NCBI RefSeq assembly: GCF_004342605.1
Contig: NZ_SLZL01000006.1
Location: 124,001 to 188,000 of the forward strand
DNA length: 64,000 nucleotides
Direction: 5' to 3'
DNA from: Caulobacter sp. BK020
GTDB lineage: Bacteria > Pseudomonadota > Alphaproteobacteria > Caulobacterales > Caulobacteraceae
Made by a program: the position numbers and the translations under genes. The notes under the pieces were generated by a model, which searched no databases, was not told where the DNA came from, and saw nothing but the letters and a program-made list of their open reading frames with translations. Shown here one piece after another: positions 26,039 through 36,597 of the stretch (positions within the stretch are counted from its first letter, which is position 1; each line of letters starts with the position of its first letter).

Positions 26039-27319
26039 CTAGGGCGTGTACGATCCGCGCTCGATCACGGCGGCGAAGAAGCCGTCGGTCCCGGCGCGAT
26101 GCGGGGTCAGCCGCAGGTAGCCTTCCGGCGTCAGGTGTTGCTCGACACCCGCCAAGGTGATCGGCTTCACCGAAAAGCCCGGATGGCGCTCGACGAAAGC
26201 CGCCACGCGATCCTCGTTCTCCTCCGTCAGCAGCGAGCAGGTGACATAGATCAGCCGACCGCCTGGCTTCACGAAGTCGGAAGCGTCGGCCAGGACGGCG
26301 TCCTGCTCGATCTGGCGCTTGGCTAGTTGGTCGGGCGACAGGCGCCACTTGGCGTCCGGATGGCGGCGCCAGGTGCCCGAGCCCGTGCAGGGGGCGTCGA
26401 CGAACACCAGGTCCAGCTTGCCTTCCAGGCCCTTCAACGGCTCGCCCTCGATCGGCGAGCGGATCTGCAGGTTGCGGGCGCCGGCTCTCTGGCTGCGGCG
26501 GATGGTGTCAGCCAGTCGGCGGGCGTCGCTGTCGTGGGCGTAGATCTGGCCGCTGTTGTCCATGGCGGCGGCGAGGGCCAGGGTCTTGCCCCCGCCCCCG
26601 GCGCAGAAGTCGAGCACCTGCTTGCCCTTGACGTCGCCAGCCACGGCCGCGGCGATCTGCGAACCGAGATCCTGGACCTCGAACCAGCCCTTGGAGAAGG
26701 CCGGCACGGCCTCGACCGACGGCGTGCGGTCGGCGGCGCCGGGCGCGGGAATGCGGAAGGCCGTGGCCAGTACGCCCGCCGGCTCGGCCCCGATCAGCGC
26801 CACCGCCTTGCCGCCCCGCTCGACATCGGTCTTGAGCAGGTTGATGCGCAGGTCCACCGGCGCGCGCTCGGCCAGGGCCGCCATCTCGGCTCCGTGGTCG
26901 GCGCCCAGCGCCCGGGCCAGATGCGGCTGCATCCAGTCGGCATAGTCGCCGGCCACGGGCGCTGGAGCATCGGCCAACGAGCGGGGCGAAGCCAGACGTT
27001 CGCGCTCGGCGTCGGTCAGGGCGCCGGGGCCGTGCTCCTCGCCAGCGGCTTCGGCGATGCGGTCCAGCGACCACTTCCAGTCATGGGCCAGCACGCCCAG
27101 CACCACGCCGCGGGGGCTGTCGTCGCCCATCATCCAGCCCAGCGAGCGCTTGCGGCGCAGGGCGTCCAGCGCCAGGCCCGAGACGAAGGCGCGGTCCTTA
27201 GAGCCCGCATAACGCGCCCCCTCGCCCCAGCGCTTCAGCGCCATCCGTACGGGGAAATGACGCGTCTCGATCTCGGTGAGGACCTCGATCGCCGCTGCTA
27301 GTCTGCCGCCGTCGCGCAT
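26039..27319 (-). CDS. rsmB: RsmB/NOP-family rRNA cytosine-C5 methyltransferase
   Basis: 426 residues from the ATG at 27319. The N-terminal region (about 1-130) is helical and resembles the NusB-like part of RsmB. The methyltransferase domain has the SAM motif LDFCAGGGGKTLALAA, the VDAPCTGSGTWRRHPD motif with one catalytic cysteine and YVTCSLLTEEN with the other. The family methylates C5 of cytosine in 16S rRNA; RsmB modifies C967 in E. coli. The exact target here is inferred, since alphaproteobacteria carry several members. It sits nine bases after the MAPEG gene and upstream of guaA. Confidence 0.88.
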   Translation of the reverse strand: MRDGGRLAAAIEVLTEIETRHFPVRMALKRWGEGARYAGSKDRAFVSGLALDALRRKRSLGWMMGDDSPRGVVLGVLAHDWKWSLDRIAEAAGEEHGPGALTDAERERLASPRSLADAPAPVAGDYADWMQPHLARALGADHGAEMAALAERAPVDLRINLLKTDVERGGKAVALIGAEPAGVLATAFRIPAPGAADRTPSVEAVPAFSKGWFEVQDLGSQIAAAVAGDVKGKQVLDFCAGGGGKTLALAAAMDNSGQIYAHDSDARRLADTIRRSQRAGARNLQIRSPIEGEPLKGLEGKLDLVFVDAPCTGSGTWRRHPDAKWRLSPDQLAKRQIEQDAVLADASDFVKPGGRLIYVTCSLLTEENEDRVAAFVERHPGFSVKPITLAGVEQHLTPEGYLRLTPHRAGTDGFFAAVIERGSYTP

Positions 27320-27327
27320 TGTTGCTT

Positions 27328-27723
27328 TCAGATCACCAAGGCCGCCAGGATCAAGCCGATGCCGATCACGGAAGCCAGCCATACGAGCGACCGGGCGACC
27401 GGTACGCCCAAGGCGTAGAGAAGGATGTAGACCGCCCGCGCCCCGACATAGAGCACCGCGCCGTGGGCGGAGAGCATGCCGAGCCGGCCTCCCAGATAGG
27501 CGACCAGCACGGCGGCGGCGAAGAACGGAAAGGTCTCACGGAAATTGGCGAAGGCGCGTTCGAGCCGTCCCGCCATGCCCGTCAGCACCACCGGCGTGTC
27601 GCGAGGCCCGACGTTCCACTTCAGACCACGCTGTGGCTGGGCGGCCGCGGCCGCCCAGAACAGGTGGACCAGACCGAGCACGACGGCCCAGCCCAGCATC
27701 TGAAGTTCGAGGGCCATCCGCAC
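27328..27723 (-). CDS. MAPEG-family membrane protein
   Basis: 131 residues with four hydrophobic segments (near 8-28, 60-80, 85-105 and 108-130) and the MAPEG-type stretch RLERAFANFRETFPFFAAAV after the first helix. Relatives of eukaryotic microsomal glutathione transferases have this shape, but many bacterial members have no known reaction. The start is a GTG at 27723 or an ATG at 27717; the two differ by two residues. It begins three bases after the guaB stop and ends nine bases before the methyltransferase gene, so it belongs to the same operon. Confidence 0.88.
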   Translation of the reverse strand: MRMALELQMLGWAVVLGLVHLFWAAAAAQPQRGLKWNVGPRDTPVVLTGMAGRLERAFANFRETFPFFAAAVLVAYLGGRLGMLSAHGAVLYVGARAVYILLYALGVPVARSLVWLASVIGIGLILAALVI

Positions 27724-27726
27724 CGG

Positions 27727-29220
<1,494 letters not shown>

Positions 29221-29282
29221 CTACGGAGCTCATCCGTGTCGACCCGCTTGGCGGCATAAATGGGGATGATTTCGGCGAGGCG

Positions 29283-29990
29283 CTATCGCCCCTTGAACCC
29301 CGTCGCGACCAGGAAGACCTCCGAGCTGTCGCTGCGGCTGGCCTTGGGCTTGAAGTGGACGACCTTGTCGAAGTGCTTCTTGAGCCGGGCGATCACCTCG
29401 GCCGTCTCGCCGCCCTGGAAGGCCTTGGCGACGAAGGCGCCGCCGGGCTTGAGCACCTCGATCGCGAACTCCGCGCCGATCTCGATCAGGCCGACGATCC
29501 GCAGGTGGTCTGTCTCGCGGTGGCCGACGGTGTTGGGGGCCATATCCGACATGACGAGGTCCGGCGCGCCGCCTAGCAGCTCGATCAGCTTGGGCGGACA
29601 GGACGGGTCGGTGAAGTCCATTTCCAGGATATGGGCCGGGGCGACCGGGTCGACGGGCAGCAGGTCGACCCCGACCAGCTGGGTCACGCCGCGCTCGACC
29701 GCGATCTGCAGCCAGCCGCCCGGCGCGCAGCCCAGGTCGATGACCCGCGCGCCCTTGCGAAAGAAATGGAACTTTTCGTCGATCTCGCTGATCTTGAAGG
29801 CCGCCCGGCTGCGATAGCCGAGCGCTCGCGCCTTGGCCGAGAACGGATCGTTGATCTGGCGCTCCAGCCAGGCCTGCTGCGAGGGCGTGCGGCCGAAGGC
29901 GGTTTTCAGGCGCGCCGGCTTGGCGCGACCGCTCTCGTTGCCGCCGGCCGGCGGCTTGACCATGCGCTTGCGGGGAGGTTCGTCGTTCAT
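29283..29990 (-). CDS. rlmE: 23S rRNA 2'-O-ribose methyltransferase (FtsJ/RlmE)
   Basis: 235 residues. After a basic N-terminal extension of about 45 residues, the RrmJ fold has the SAM motif DLGCAPGGWLQIAVE, the catalytic aspartate in LVMSDMAPNTVGH and a lysine in VAKAFQGGE, consistent with the K-D-K-E tetrad. RlmE methylates U2552 of 23S rRNA late in 50S assembly. Its ATG overlaps the stop of the ppx/gppA gene by four bases (29987-29990), so the two are probably translated together. Confidence 0.95.
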   Translation of the reverse strand: MNDEPPRKRMVKPPAGGNESGRAKPARLKTAFGRTPSQQAWLERQINDPFSAKARALGYRSRAAFKISEIDEKFHFFRKGARVIDLGCAPGGWLQIAVERGVTQLVGVDLLPVDPVAPAHILEMDFTDPSCPPKLIELLGGAPDLVMSDMAPNTVGHRETDHLRIVGLIEIGAEFAIEVLKPGGAFVAKAFQGGETAEVIARLKKHFDKVVHFKPKASRSDSSEVFLVATGFKGR

Positions 29991-31114
29991 GCGTTCACCG
30001 TCGAGGGGCGGGACGACCGACCAGAGCCGCCTCGCCGACGCCGGCGCGGCTTCCTCTGCTGATCGGACATCAGGGACATCAGGAGACCCTCTCTAAGCCC
30101 CCGATCGGCGACACGCACGCGCGAACACGGCCAAAGCTCCTGGACGGCCTGCAGGATCGCCGCGCCAGCCAGCACCAGATCGGCCCGGTCGGCGCCGATG
30201 CAGGGTTCCAGGGCCCGCTCCCGGGCGGTCAGGGTCAGCAGGCGATCGGCCGCCGCCTCGCACTCATGGCGTTGCATCCATAGGCCGTCGACGATGTTGC
30301 GGTCGTAGCGCGGCAGGCCCAGATGCAGGCCGGCCAGGCTGGTGATGGCGCCGGACGTGCCGACCATGTGAGCGCGGCCGTTCTCGAACAGCCGCCGCAT
30401 CGGCTCCGCGTGCGGGAAGGCCTCGATCCGGCTCTTGACCGCGTCGACCATAGCCCGGAACCAGCCCTCCTCCGCCCGCTCGCCCTCGGGAAAGCGCTCG
30501 GCCAGAGTGACTACGCCGATCGGGATCGACAGCCAGGCCTTGATCGGCAGCTTCCAGGCCGCGAACTGGCGCGGCTTGCTGTCCAACCCACCGCCCTTGA
30601 GGTCAACCCACGACAGCTCGGTCGAGCCGCCGCCGACATCGACCACCAGGGCGGCCTCGGCGTCACGGTCGAACAGGCTCATGCAGCCGGCCACCGACAG
30701 CTGGGCCTCTTCCTTGGGCGTGATGATCTGCAGCCGCAAGCCCGTCTCCTCGGCGACGCGACGCACGAAGTCGGGACCATTGGTCGCACCCCGGCAGGCC
30801 TGGGTGGCGACCGCCTTCACCCGCACCACCTTGCGACGGCGAATCTTCTCGGCGCAGACCTTCAGGGCCGCCATGGAGCGGTCCATGGCCTCGTCGGAAA
30901 GCTGGCCAGACTGGGACAAGCCCTCGCCCAGCCGCACGATCCGGGAATAGGCCTCGACGACGCGAAACCCGCGCGGCGAAGGCGTGGCCACCAGCAGGCG
31001 GCAGTTGTTCGTACCCAGGTCGAGCGCCGCATAGCACGACTGCTCGCCTGGCGGCCGGCGCCGGCCAGAACCCGAAGGCTGAGGCGCGCCGGGCGCTCGC
31101 GGCGCCTCCGACAT
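29987..31114 (-). CDS. Ppx/GppA-family exopolyphosphatase / guanosine pentaphosphatase
   Basis: 375 residues from the ATG at 31114, which has AAGGTGG upstream. The actin-like ATPase fold shows both phosphate loops: YAALDLGTNNCRLLVA near residues 27-43 and VVDVGGGSTELSW near 150. Members hydrolyse polyphosphate or the 5' phosphate of pppGpp, so this enzyme links to phosphate storage or the stringent response. It is a short form without the C-terminal HD-like domain found in E. coli Ppx. It has a basic, serine-rich C-terminal tail (QQRKPRRRRRGG). The gene is divergent from hspQ. Confidence 0.93.
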   Translation of the reverse strand: MSEAPRAPGAPQPSGSGRRRPPGEQSCYAALDLGTNNCRLLVATPSPRGFRVVEAYSRIVRLGEGLSQSGQLSDEAMDRSMAALKVCAEKIRRRKVVRVKAVATQACRGATNGPDFVRRVAEETGLRLQIITPKEEAQLSVAGCMSLFDRDAEAALVVDVGGGSTELSWVDLKGGGLDSKPRQFAAWKLPIKAWLSIPIGVVTLAERFPEGERAEEGWFRAMVDAVKSRIEAFPHAEPMRRLFENGRAHMVGTSGAITSLAGLHLGLPRYDRNIVDGLWMQRHECEAAADRLLTLTARERALEPCIGADRADLVLAGAAILQAVQELWPCSRVRVADRGLREGLLMSLMSDQQRKPRRRRRGGSGRSSRPSTVNA

Positions 31115-31274
31115 GGTCGTTCCACCTTGTCTCGCAGGCGATTCATGCCGAACCGCCTCACTTCGGAGGCGAGCATAGCGGCGAGATTCCCGCGCCGGAA
31201 GGCCTTGCCTTGTCATCCGATGACGGAAGTCTACGTTCAGGTTCTAGTCAGGAGACTCGTGTAGGCTGCTCGAC

Positions 31275-31604
31275 ATGAACTCGAGACTTGCCAAATTCGC
31301 GATCGGTCAGGTGGTCAAGCACCGGATTTTCCCCTTCCGGGGCGTGGTGTTCGACGTCGACCCAGTGTTCGCCAATACCGAGGAATGGTGGAACTCCATT
31401 CCCGAGGACATCCGGCCGACCAAGGATCAGCCGTTCTACCACCTGCTGGCCGAAAACGACGACAACACCTACGTCGCCTATGTCTCCGAGCAGAACCTAC
31501 TGGCCGACGAGACCGGCGAGCCCGTGGGTCACCCGCAGACGGCGGTGATCTTCGAGAGCTTCGACCACGGCGCCTACAAGCTTCGCCCCCGGATCTCGCA
31601 CTAG
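31275..31604 (+). CDS. hspQ: Heat-shock protein HspQ (YccV-like)
   Basis: 109 residues. The YccV-like domain fills the protein: FAIGQVVKHRIFPFRGVVFD, then EEWWNSIPEDIRPTKDQPFY and a C-terminal AVIFESFDHGAYKLRPRI. In other bacteria this protein binds hemimethylated DNA and modulates Lon proteolysis. The length matches the family. The gene has its own promoter region of 160 bases shared with the divergent ppx/gppA gene, and precedes phhA by 81 bases. Confidence 0.95.
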   Translation: MNSRLAKFAIGQVVKHRIFPFRGVVFDVDPVFANTEEWWNSIPEDIRPTKDQPFYHLLAENDDNTYVAYVSEQNLLADETGEPVGHPQTAVIFESFDHGAYKLRPRISH

Positions 31605-31685
31605 GCGCAAGCTCTCTCCGGTGGATCGTGGTTCTCGCGCAAAATCCGAACGGAATTTGCCGTGAGGCGGGCGTAACGTCATTTC

Positions 31686-32567
31686 ATGAGCGCAGACGGT
31701 TTTAGCAGCGGCCCGCCCCCCGGCGCGGCCGCCGATTGGACGATCGACCAGGGCTGGGACGGCTACGCCCAGGCCGAGCACGAGGTCTGGATCACCCTTT
31801 ACGAACGCCAGGCGGCCCTGCTGCCGGGACGCGCCTGCGATGAGTTCCTGCGCGGCCTCGACGCCTTGGACCTGCACCGCTCGGGCATTCCCGACTTCAG
31901 GCGAATCAACGAGGAACTCCAGCGCCTGACCGGCTGGACCGTGGTGGCGGTGCCGGGCCTTGTCCCGGACGACGTGTTCTTCGACCACCTGGCCAACCGC
32001 CGCTTCCCCGCGGGACAGTTCATCCGCAGGCCGGACCAATTGGACTACCTGCAGGAGCCCGACGTCTTCCACGACGTCTTCGGCCACGTGCCGATGCTGA
32101 CTGATCCGGTGTTCGCCGACTACATGCAGGCCTACGGACGCGGCGGTCAGCGGGCGCTCGGCCTTGGACGGCTGGGCAACCTGGCCCGGCTCTACTGGTA
32201 CACGGTGGAGTTCGGGCTGATGGAGACCCCGCGGGGCCTGCGGATCTATGGGGCCGGCATCGTCTCCTCGCGCACCGAGTCGATCTTCGCCCTGGATGAC
32301 CCCTCCCCCAACCGCATCGGCTTCGACCTGGAGCGGGTGATGCGCACCCCCTATCGGATCGACGACTTCCAGCAGGTCTATTTCGTCATCCCTTCGATAC
32401 AGACGCTGCAGGCGGTGACGCTGCGCGACTTCGGGCCGCTGTACGACCGCCTGGCGGCCGCCAGCGACCTCGGCATCGCCGAGATCACCAGCGCCGACCG
32501 GGTGATCACCGCCGGAACCCAGGCCTACGCGAAGACCGGCGGACGGCTGGCCTCGGTGGGCGGCTGA
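31686..32567 (+). CDS. phhA: Phenylalanine-4-hydroxylase
   Basis: 293 residues, the bacterial length without a regulatory domain. It hydroxylates phenylalanine to tyrosine with oxygen and a tetrahydropterin. The non-haem iron ligands are visible: His129 and His134 in EPDVFHDVFGHVPML, and Glu175 in YWYTVEFGLMET. The last 43 bases overlap the 3' end of the convergent acyltransferase gene. No pterin carbinolamine dehydratase gene lies next to it in this window. Confidence 0.97.
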   Translation: MSADGFSSGPPPGAAADWTIDQGWDGYAQAEHEVWITLYERQAALLPGRACDEFLRGLDALDLHRSGIPDFRRINEELQRLTGWTVVAVPGLVPDDVFFDHLANRRFPAGQFIRRPDQLDYLQEPDVFHDVFGHVPMLTDPVFADYMQAYGRGGQRALGLGRLGNLARLYWYTVEFGLMETPRGLRIYGAGIVSSRTESIFALDDPSPNRIGFDLERVMRTPYRIDDFQQVYFVIPSIQTLQAVTLRDFGPLYDRLAAASDLGIAEITSADRVITAGTQAYAKTGGRLASVGG

Positions 32568-33742
32568 CCTTTCAGGCCGAACAGGATCCGCACTCGGGGG
32601 ATGCGCCGGACGACCTCGTAGGTCGCGAAGCAACCGGCGAAGGTCAGAACGACCAGGATCACCCCCTCCAAGGGTTGGGGCAGGTCCAGCTTGGCCAGGT
32701 GGTGCGCCATCACCACGATCAGGGTCTGGTGGACCAGATAGAAAGGGAACACGCCCAGGGTCAGGTAGCGCAAGGCCGGACCGCCTCGGTTCAGGTGCTT
32801 GGCGCCGAAGCCCAGGATCGCGGCGATCGAGCACCAGGCGTCGGCGGCCTGGACGAAGCGCATGATCGGGCGCAGCCATTCGGGCGGGATCGGCGTGTCG
32901 TTGCGATAGACAAAGGCGTAGGTCGCCCAGCCCAGGTAGCCCGCGATCGCCAGGGCCAGGGCCGGCCAGCGCGCTGCGATCAACCGCTGGCGCAATATCT
33001 CCGACTTGGCCAGGCCAAATCCCAGCAGGAAGGCCGAGAACGACACCGCATGCACATAGTGGTCGCCGACCAGGGCGTGAGTCTCGCCGAAGCGCGGATA
33101 GAGCGTGGCCCGCAGCAGGCCCAGGAACAGGATCGGCCACAGGATCAGGCCTGGACCACGCAGCGCCGCCTCGGCGGCCGCCTGCAGGTGGACGCCCAGT
33201 CGCCGCCAGACCAGCAGCAGGCCGGCCAGCACCAGGGTATAGAACAGCAGGTAGGCCACGAACCACATGTGGTTCCAGGTGGGGGTGACCAGGCAGCCTT
33301 CGGGGGTGCACCAATGGCCGGAGGCCGTGACGTACCTGGTCCAGAACTCCGCGTAGGAGCTGAAGTGCAGCGACGAACCCGGGTGGGCGGCCACGTATTC
33401 GACGATCTGGTAGTAGGACTGCGGCGGCACGATCACGAACATCGCAAACAGCAGCGGCGGCAGCAGGCGGGCGATCCGCGCCGCGGTCAGTTTGCCCACC
33501 GTGACCTTGTCGGCCATGAACCGGGTGGCGGCGCCCGAGACCAGGAACAGCAGGGTCAAACGCCAGGGATTGGTCAGGAACATCGCCAATTCCAGTTCTT
33601 CGACCGGATGGGGCGATTTCACGTGCCACTCCCATGGCACATAGAACATGCCGACGTGATACAGGATCAGCAGGAAGAACGCGCCGACCCGAATCCAGTC
33701 GAGGTCGTAGCGGCGGTCAGGGATTGAAGTGCTCAAGGGCAT
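32525..33742 (-). CDS. Acyltransferase-3-family membrane protein
   Basis: 405 residues from the ATG at 33742. It opens with RRYDLDWIRVGAFFLLILYH, the typical start of acyltransferase family 3, with the conserved histidine. About ten hydrophobic helices follow, with LTLLFLVSGAATRFM and TWNHMWFVAYLLFY near the active side. Such enzymes O-acylate glycans or other envelope molecules; some resemble MdoC, which succinylates periplasmic glucans. The last 43 bases overlap phhA on the other strand. The gene is divergent, with only about 15 bases between starts, from the LytTR regulator gene. Confidence 0.9.
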   Translation of the reverse strand: MPLSTSIPDRRYDLDWIRVGAFFLLILYHVGMFYVPWEWHVKSPHPVEELELAMFLTNPWRLTLLFLVSGAATRFMADKVTVGKLTAARIARLLPPLLFAMFVIVPPQSYYQIVEYVAAHPGSSLHFSSYAEFWTRYVTASGHWCTPEGCLVTPTWNHMWFVAYLLFYTLVLAGLLLVWRRLGVHLQAAAEAALRGPGLILWPILFLGLLRATLYPRFGETHALVGDHYVHAVSFSAFLLGFGLAKSEILRQRLIAARWPALALAIAGYLGWATYAFVYRNDTPIPPEWLRPIMRFVQAADAWCSIAAILGFGAKHLNRGGPALRYLTLGVFPFYLVHQTLIVVMAHHLAKLDLPQPLEGVILVVLTFAGCFATYEVVRRIPRVRILFGLKGQPPTEASRPPVFA

Positions 33743-33757
33743 GACGAGGCGTCCGGC

Positions 33758-34681
33758 TTGAAAAACGATGCAGACGTCGTGACCCGGACCGACGCCGGGA
33801 GCCAAGCGGCCGGGGATCGGCGGCCGCCGGCAGGGACGAACGGAAAACGGCCAGGGACCAGCGGCGCGCTTTTCGGGATGAGCGGCGAAGAGCGCCAGGG
33901 CGTCTGGCGGGCCTGGCTGCTGGGCGTGGGCCTGATTTCCTGCATCGCGGTGGTCAATGTCCTGACCATTCGCCACGATGCGCCGCGCCTGGGCACGCTG
34001 GCGCCGGCGATCTGGGAGGTCAGCAGCGCCCTGGTGACGATGGTGATCTTCCTGATCCCCGCCGCCGTGGCGATTTGGACCACCCGGACGACGCCGCGCT
34101 GGTGGCGGGCGGTTCCCGTCCACCTCGTGGCCGTCGTGATCTATTCGGTGCTGCACGTGGCGGGCTTCGTGGCCCTGCGCAAACTGGCCTATCTGGCGGT
34201 GATGGACGGTCCGTACCGGTTCGGCCCGCTGTCGACTGAATTCCCCTACGAGTTTCGCAAGGACCTGCTGGCCTACGGCCTGGCCTCGATCATCTATTAC
34301 CTGTCGCTGAGGCGCAGCGCCCGCGAGGCCGCCGCCCAGGCCCAAACGGCGACGGCCGCCGCCAGCTTCGACATCCGCGACGGGGCCCGGCTGGTTCGCG
34401 TGCCGGTGTCCGAGATCGTGGCCGTGCGGTCGGCCGGCAACTATGCCGAGTTCCTGCTGGCCGACGGTCGGCGACCGCTGATGCGCTCGTCGCTCAGCGC
34501 CCTGGAGACCGACTTGGCTGGGCACGGCTTCGTGCGCACCCATCGTTCCTGGCTGGTCAATCCGACACGCGTCACCGGCCTTCGCCCGGAGGGTTCGGGC
34601 GACTACGCGGTCGAGCTGGGCGGGGTCGAGGCGCCGCTGTCGCGACGCTTTCCTCAGGCCCTGGCGGCGCTGCGCGGCTAG
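33758..34681 (+). CDS. Membrane-anchored LytTR-domain transcriptional regulator
   Basis: 307 residues from a TTG at 33758; an ATG at 33878 (267 residues) is a reasonable alternative. Four hydrophobic helices (about residues 50-70, 85-108, 120-145 and 165-185) are followed by a cytoplasmic LytTR DNA-binding domain at about 205-305 (IVAVRSAGNYAEFLLADGR, FVRTHRSWLVNPTRV). No receiver domain is present, so the membrane part probably senses the signal. It is divergent from the acyltransferase gene and is a natural candidate to control it. Confidence 0.88.
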   Translation: MKNDADVVTRTDAGSQAAGDRRPPAGTNGKRPGTSGALFGMSGEERQGVWRAWLLGVGLISCIAVVNVLTIRHDAPRLGTLAPAIWEVSSALVTMVIFLIPAAVAIWTTRTTPRWWRAVPVHLVAVVIYSVLHVAGFVALRKLAYLAVMDGPYRFGPLSTEFPYEFRKDLLAYGLASIIYYLSLRRSAREAAAQAQTATAAASFDIRDGARLVRVPVSEIVAVRSAGNYAEFLLADGRRPLMRSSLSALETDLAGHGFVRTHRSWLVNPTRVTGLRPEGSGDYAVELGGVEAPLSRRFPQALAALRG

Positions 34682-34738
34682 ACTTTTGCTTTGCGCACTT
34701 TCTTCACGCGAACCGGCGTCCACGTCGCTCGAAAATGC

Positions 34739-35251
34739 TTAGTCCAGCAACAGCCCCATGACGATATCGTCGTCGACCGTGCCGTCCGGCAGTCGACCGC
34801 GCCCGATCATCCGCCCCTCGATCCTGAAGCCCAACCGCTCGTAAAGACGCTGGGCGCCAAGATTGGCCGCGCCGGTCCACAGCTCGATCCGACCGACCGG
34901 CGGCGTCAGGGTCCTGGCCGTGTCGATCAGCACGCGGAACAGGGCCGAGCCGACACCCCTGCCCTGCCAATCCGGATCGACCGCCACGGTCAGGTCGGTC
35001 AGCACGTGGGCGAAGATCGCGACCTTCATCCGCTCGACGTGCAGTTCGCCGCACAGCGTCCCGTCGGCGCCCTCGGCGACCAGGTTCACGCCGCCTTCGG
35101 CCGCGGCGGCCAGAGCGTGGGCGACATAGTCGGCCGTCACTTCCTCGGGCTGGCGAGCCAAGCCTCCGGGCTGGGCCGCGACCCTGCGGTGCAGCGCCAG
35201 GACAGCCGCAGCATCTCCCGGCGTCGCGGGACGAACGGTGAAGTCGCGCAT
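34739..35251 (-). CDS. GNAT-family N-acetyltransferase
   Basis: 170 residues with the acetyl-CoA-binding motif LTVAVDPDWQGRGVGSALFR and the later LYERLGFRIEGR strand-helix. The substrate is unknown. Its start codon follows the astB stop by two bases, so it is cotranscribed with the arginine succinyltransferase genes as the last gene of the operon. It could act on an amino acid or amine related to arginine breakdown, but that is inference from position only. Confidence 0.88.
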   Translation of the reverse strand: MRDFTVRPATPGDAAAVLALHRRVAAQPGGLARQPEEVTADYVAHALAAAAEGGVNLVAEGADGTLCGELHVERMKVAIFAHVLTDLTVAVDPDWQGRGVGSALFRVLIDTARTLTPPVGRIELWTGAANLGAQRLYERLGFRIEGRMIGRGRLPDGTVDDDIVMGLLLD

Positions 35252-35253
35252 GC

Positions 35254-36597
35254 TCAGGGGGCTCGCTGGAATGGATAGAAGTCGCCGCCAAGGTCGAGGA
35301 TCGCGGTCAGTTCGTCCAGCGCCTCACGGCTCTCGACGATCAGTGACGGGTCGGCCAGGTCGGCGGGGGCCAAGCGGTCGCGATAGTGGCGCTCGGCCCA
35401 GGCGTTCAGCCGCCCATGCAGGGCCGCGCCGAAGCGCTGGCCCGGGTTCGCCGCCACCAGTTCGGCTTCGGTCAGAACCACCCGTAGCCGCAGGCAGGCC
35501 GGGCCGCCGCCGTTGCGCATGCTCTGGCGGACATCGACATACTCCACCCGGCCGATGGGGCCGTTCGAGCTGGTCAGCGCCTGGGCGACGGCGTGGGCCC
35601 TCGGATTGTCGCGCGTCTCGCCAGGGGCCAGCAGCACCAGGCGATCCTCGCCCGGCAGGACCAGCAGTTGGGAATTGAACAGATAGCTCTTGACCAGGTC
35701 GTCCATCGGCAGGTCGGCCTCGCTGATCTCGACGAAGGCCGGTTCGAACAGGCCGTCGGCGGCGCGGCGGACCTCCGCCTCCATCGCCGCGCGATCCTCG
35801 AACGCTCGCTCGTGGAACAGCAGGCACTCGCGCGTGCCGACGCAGACCACGTCGTTGTGGAAAGCACCGCCGTCGATCGCCGCCCGGCCCTGGCGGGCGA
35901 ACACGCCGCGCGCCGCGCCGTGTCGGCGCTCGACCGCCTCGAAGGCCTCGCGAGTCTGGCGGGCCGGATAGCGGCCCTCCCAGCGTTCCCAGGCCTCGCG
36001 CCCCCAGACGAACAGGTTTACGCCCGCCTCGCCATGATCGGCGCACAGCCGTACATGGTTGGCAGCGCCTTCATCGGCGAAGTGCGGCTGGGCCGGCAGT
36101 GGATCATGCACGGCGAACCGCGCCGGGTCGGGGAACAGCCGGCGCAGGCTGCGCGCGGTCTGCGGTCCCTCAAGACTGCGATGCAGGTTGGTCAGCAGGT
36201 TGGCTGGGGTGAAGTGAACGCGGCCGTCGGCCGTGTCGGCGCTGGGCGTCACCGTGGCGGCGTTGGCGGCCCACATCGGCGAGGCCGAACAAGCGGCGGC
36301 GGCCAGGGCCGGCGCGTCTTTCCAGGCCTTTTCCAGCACGCTGGCGTCGGAACCCGAAAAGCCGATCGACCGCAGCAACGCCAAGTCTGGACGCTCATGC
36401 GGCGGCAGCACAAACTGCGGCGCCCCCCAGTCGGCCAGCTGGCGCATCTTGGTCAGCCCCTCCAGCACCGCCGCGCGCGGATTGGAGACTTCGCCGGCGT
36501 TGGCCTGGCTGGCGATGTTGCCGGGCGACAGGCCGACATAGGAATGGGTCGGCCCCACCAGGCCGTCGCAATTGGCCTCGACCGCGCGCGAGGTCAT
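35254..36597 (-). CDS. astB: N-succinylarginine dihydrolase
   Basis: 447 residues, the family length. It hydrolyses N2-succinylarginine to succinylornithine, ammonia and CO2, step two of the AST pathway. The start reads ANCDGLVGPTHSYVGLSPGN, as usual for AstB. FHNDVVCVG carries a catalytic histidine, and the catalytic cysteine lies in RNGGGPACLRLRVV near the C terminus. The ATG overlaps the astD stop by four bases. Confidence 0.96.
   Translation of the reverse strand: MTSRAVEANCDGLVGPTHSYVGLSPGNIASQANAGEVSNPRAAVLEGLTKMRQLADWGAPQFVLPPHERPDLALLRSIGFSGSDASVLEKAWKDAPALAAAACSASPMWAANAATVTPSADTADGRVHFTPANLLTNLHRSLEGPQTARSLRRLFPDPARFAVHDPLPAQPHFADEGAANHVRLCADHGEAGVNLFVWGREAWERWEGRYPARQTREAFEAVERRHGAARGVFARQGRAAIDGGAFHNDVVCVGTRECLLFHERAFEDRAAMEAEVRRAADGLFEPAFVEISEADLPMDDLVKSYLFNSQLLVLPGEDRLVLLAPGETRDNPRAHAVAQALTSSNGPIGRVEYVDVRQSMRNGGGPACLRLRVVLTEAELVAANPGQRFGAALHGRLNAWAERHYRDRLAPADLADPSLIVESREALDELTAILDLGGDFYPFQRAP

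Noticed and set aside
33743..34723. Upstream extension of the acyltransferase open frame
   Set aside because: It is antisense to the LytTR gene. The acyltransferase signature begins directly after the ATG at 33742.
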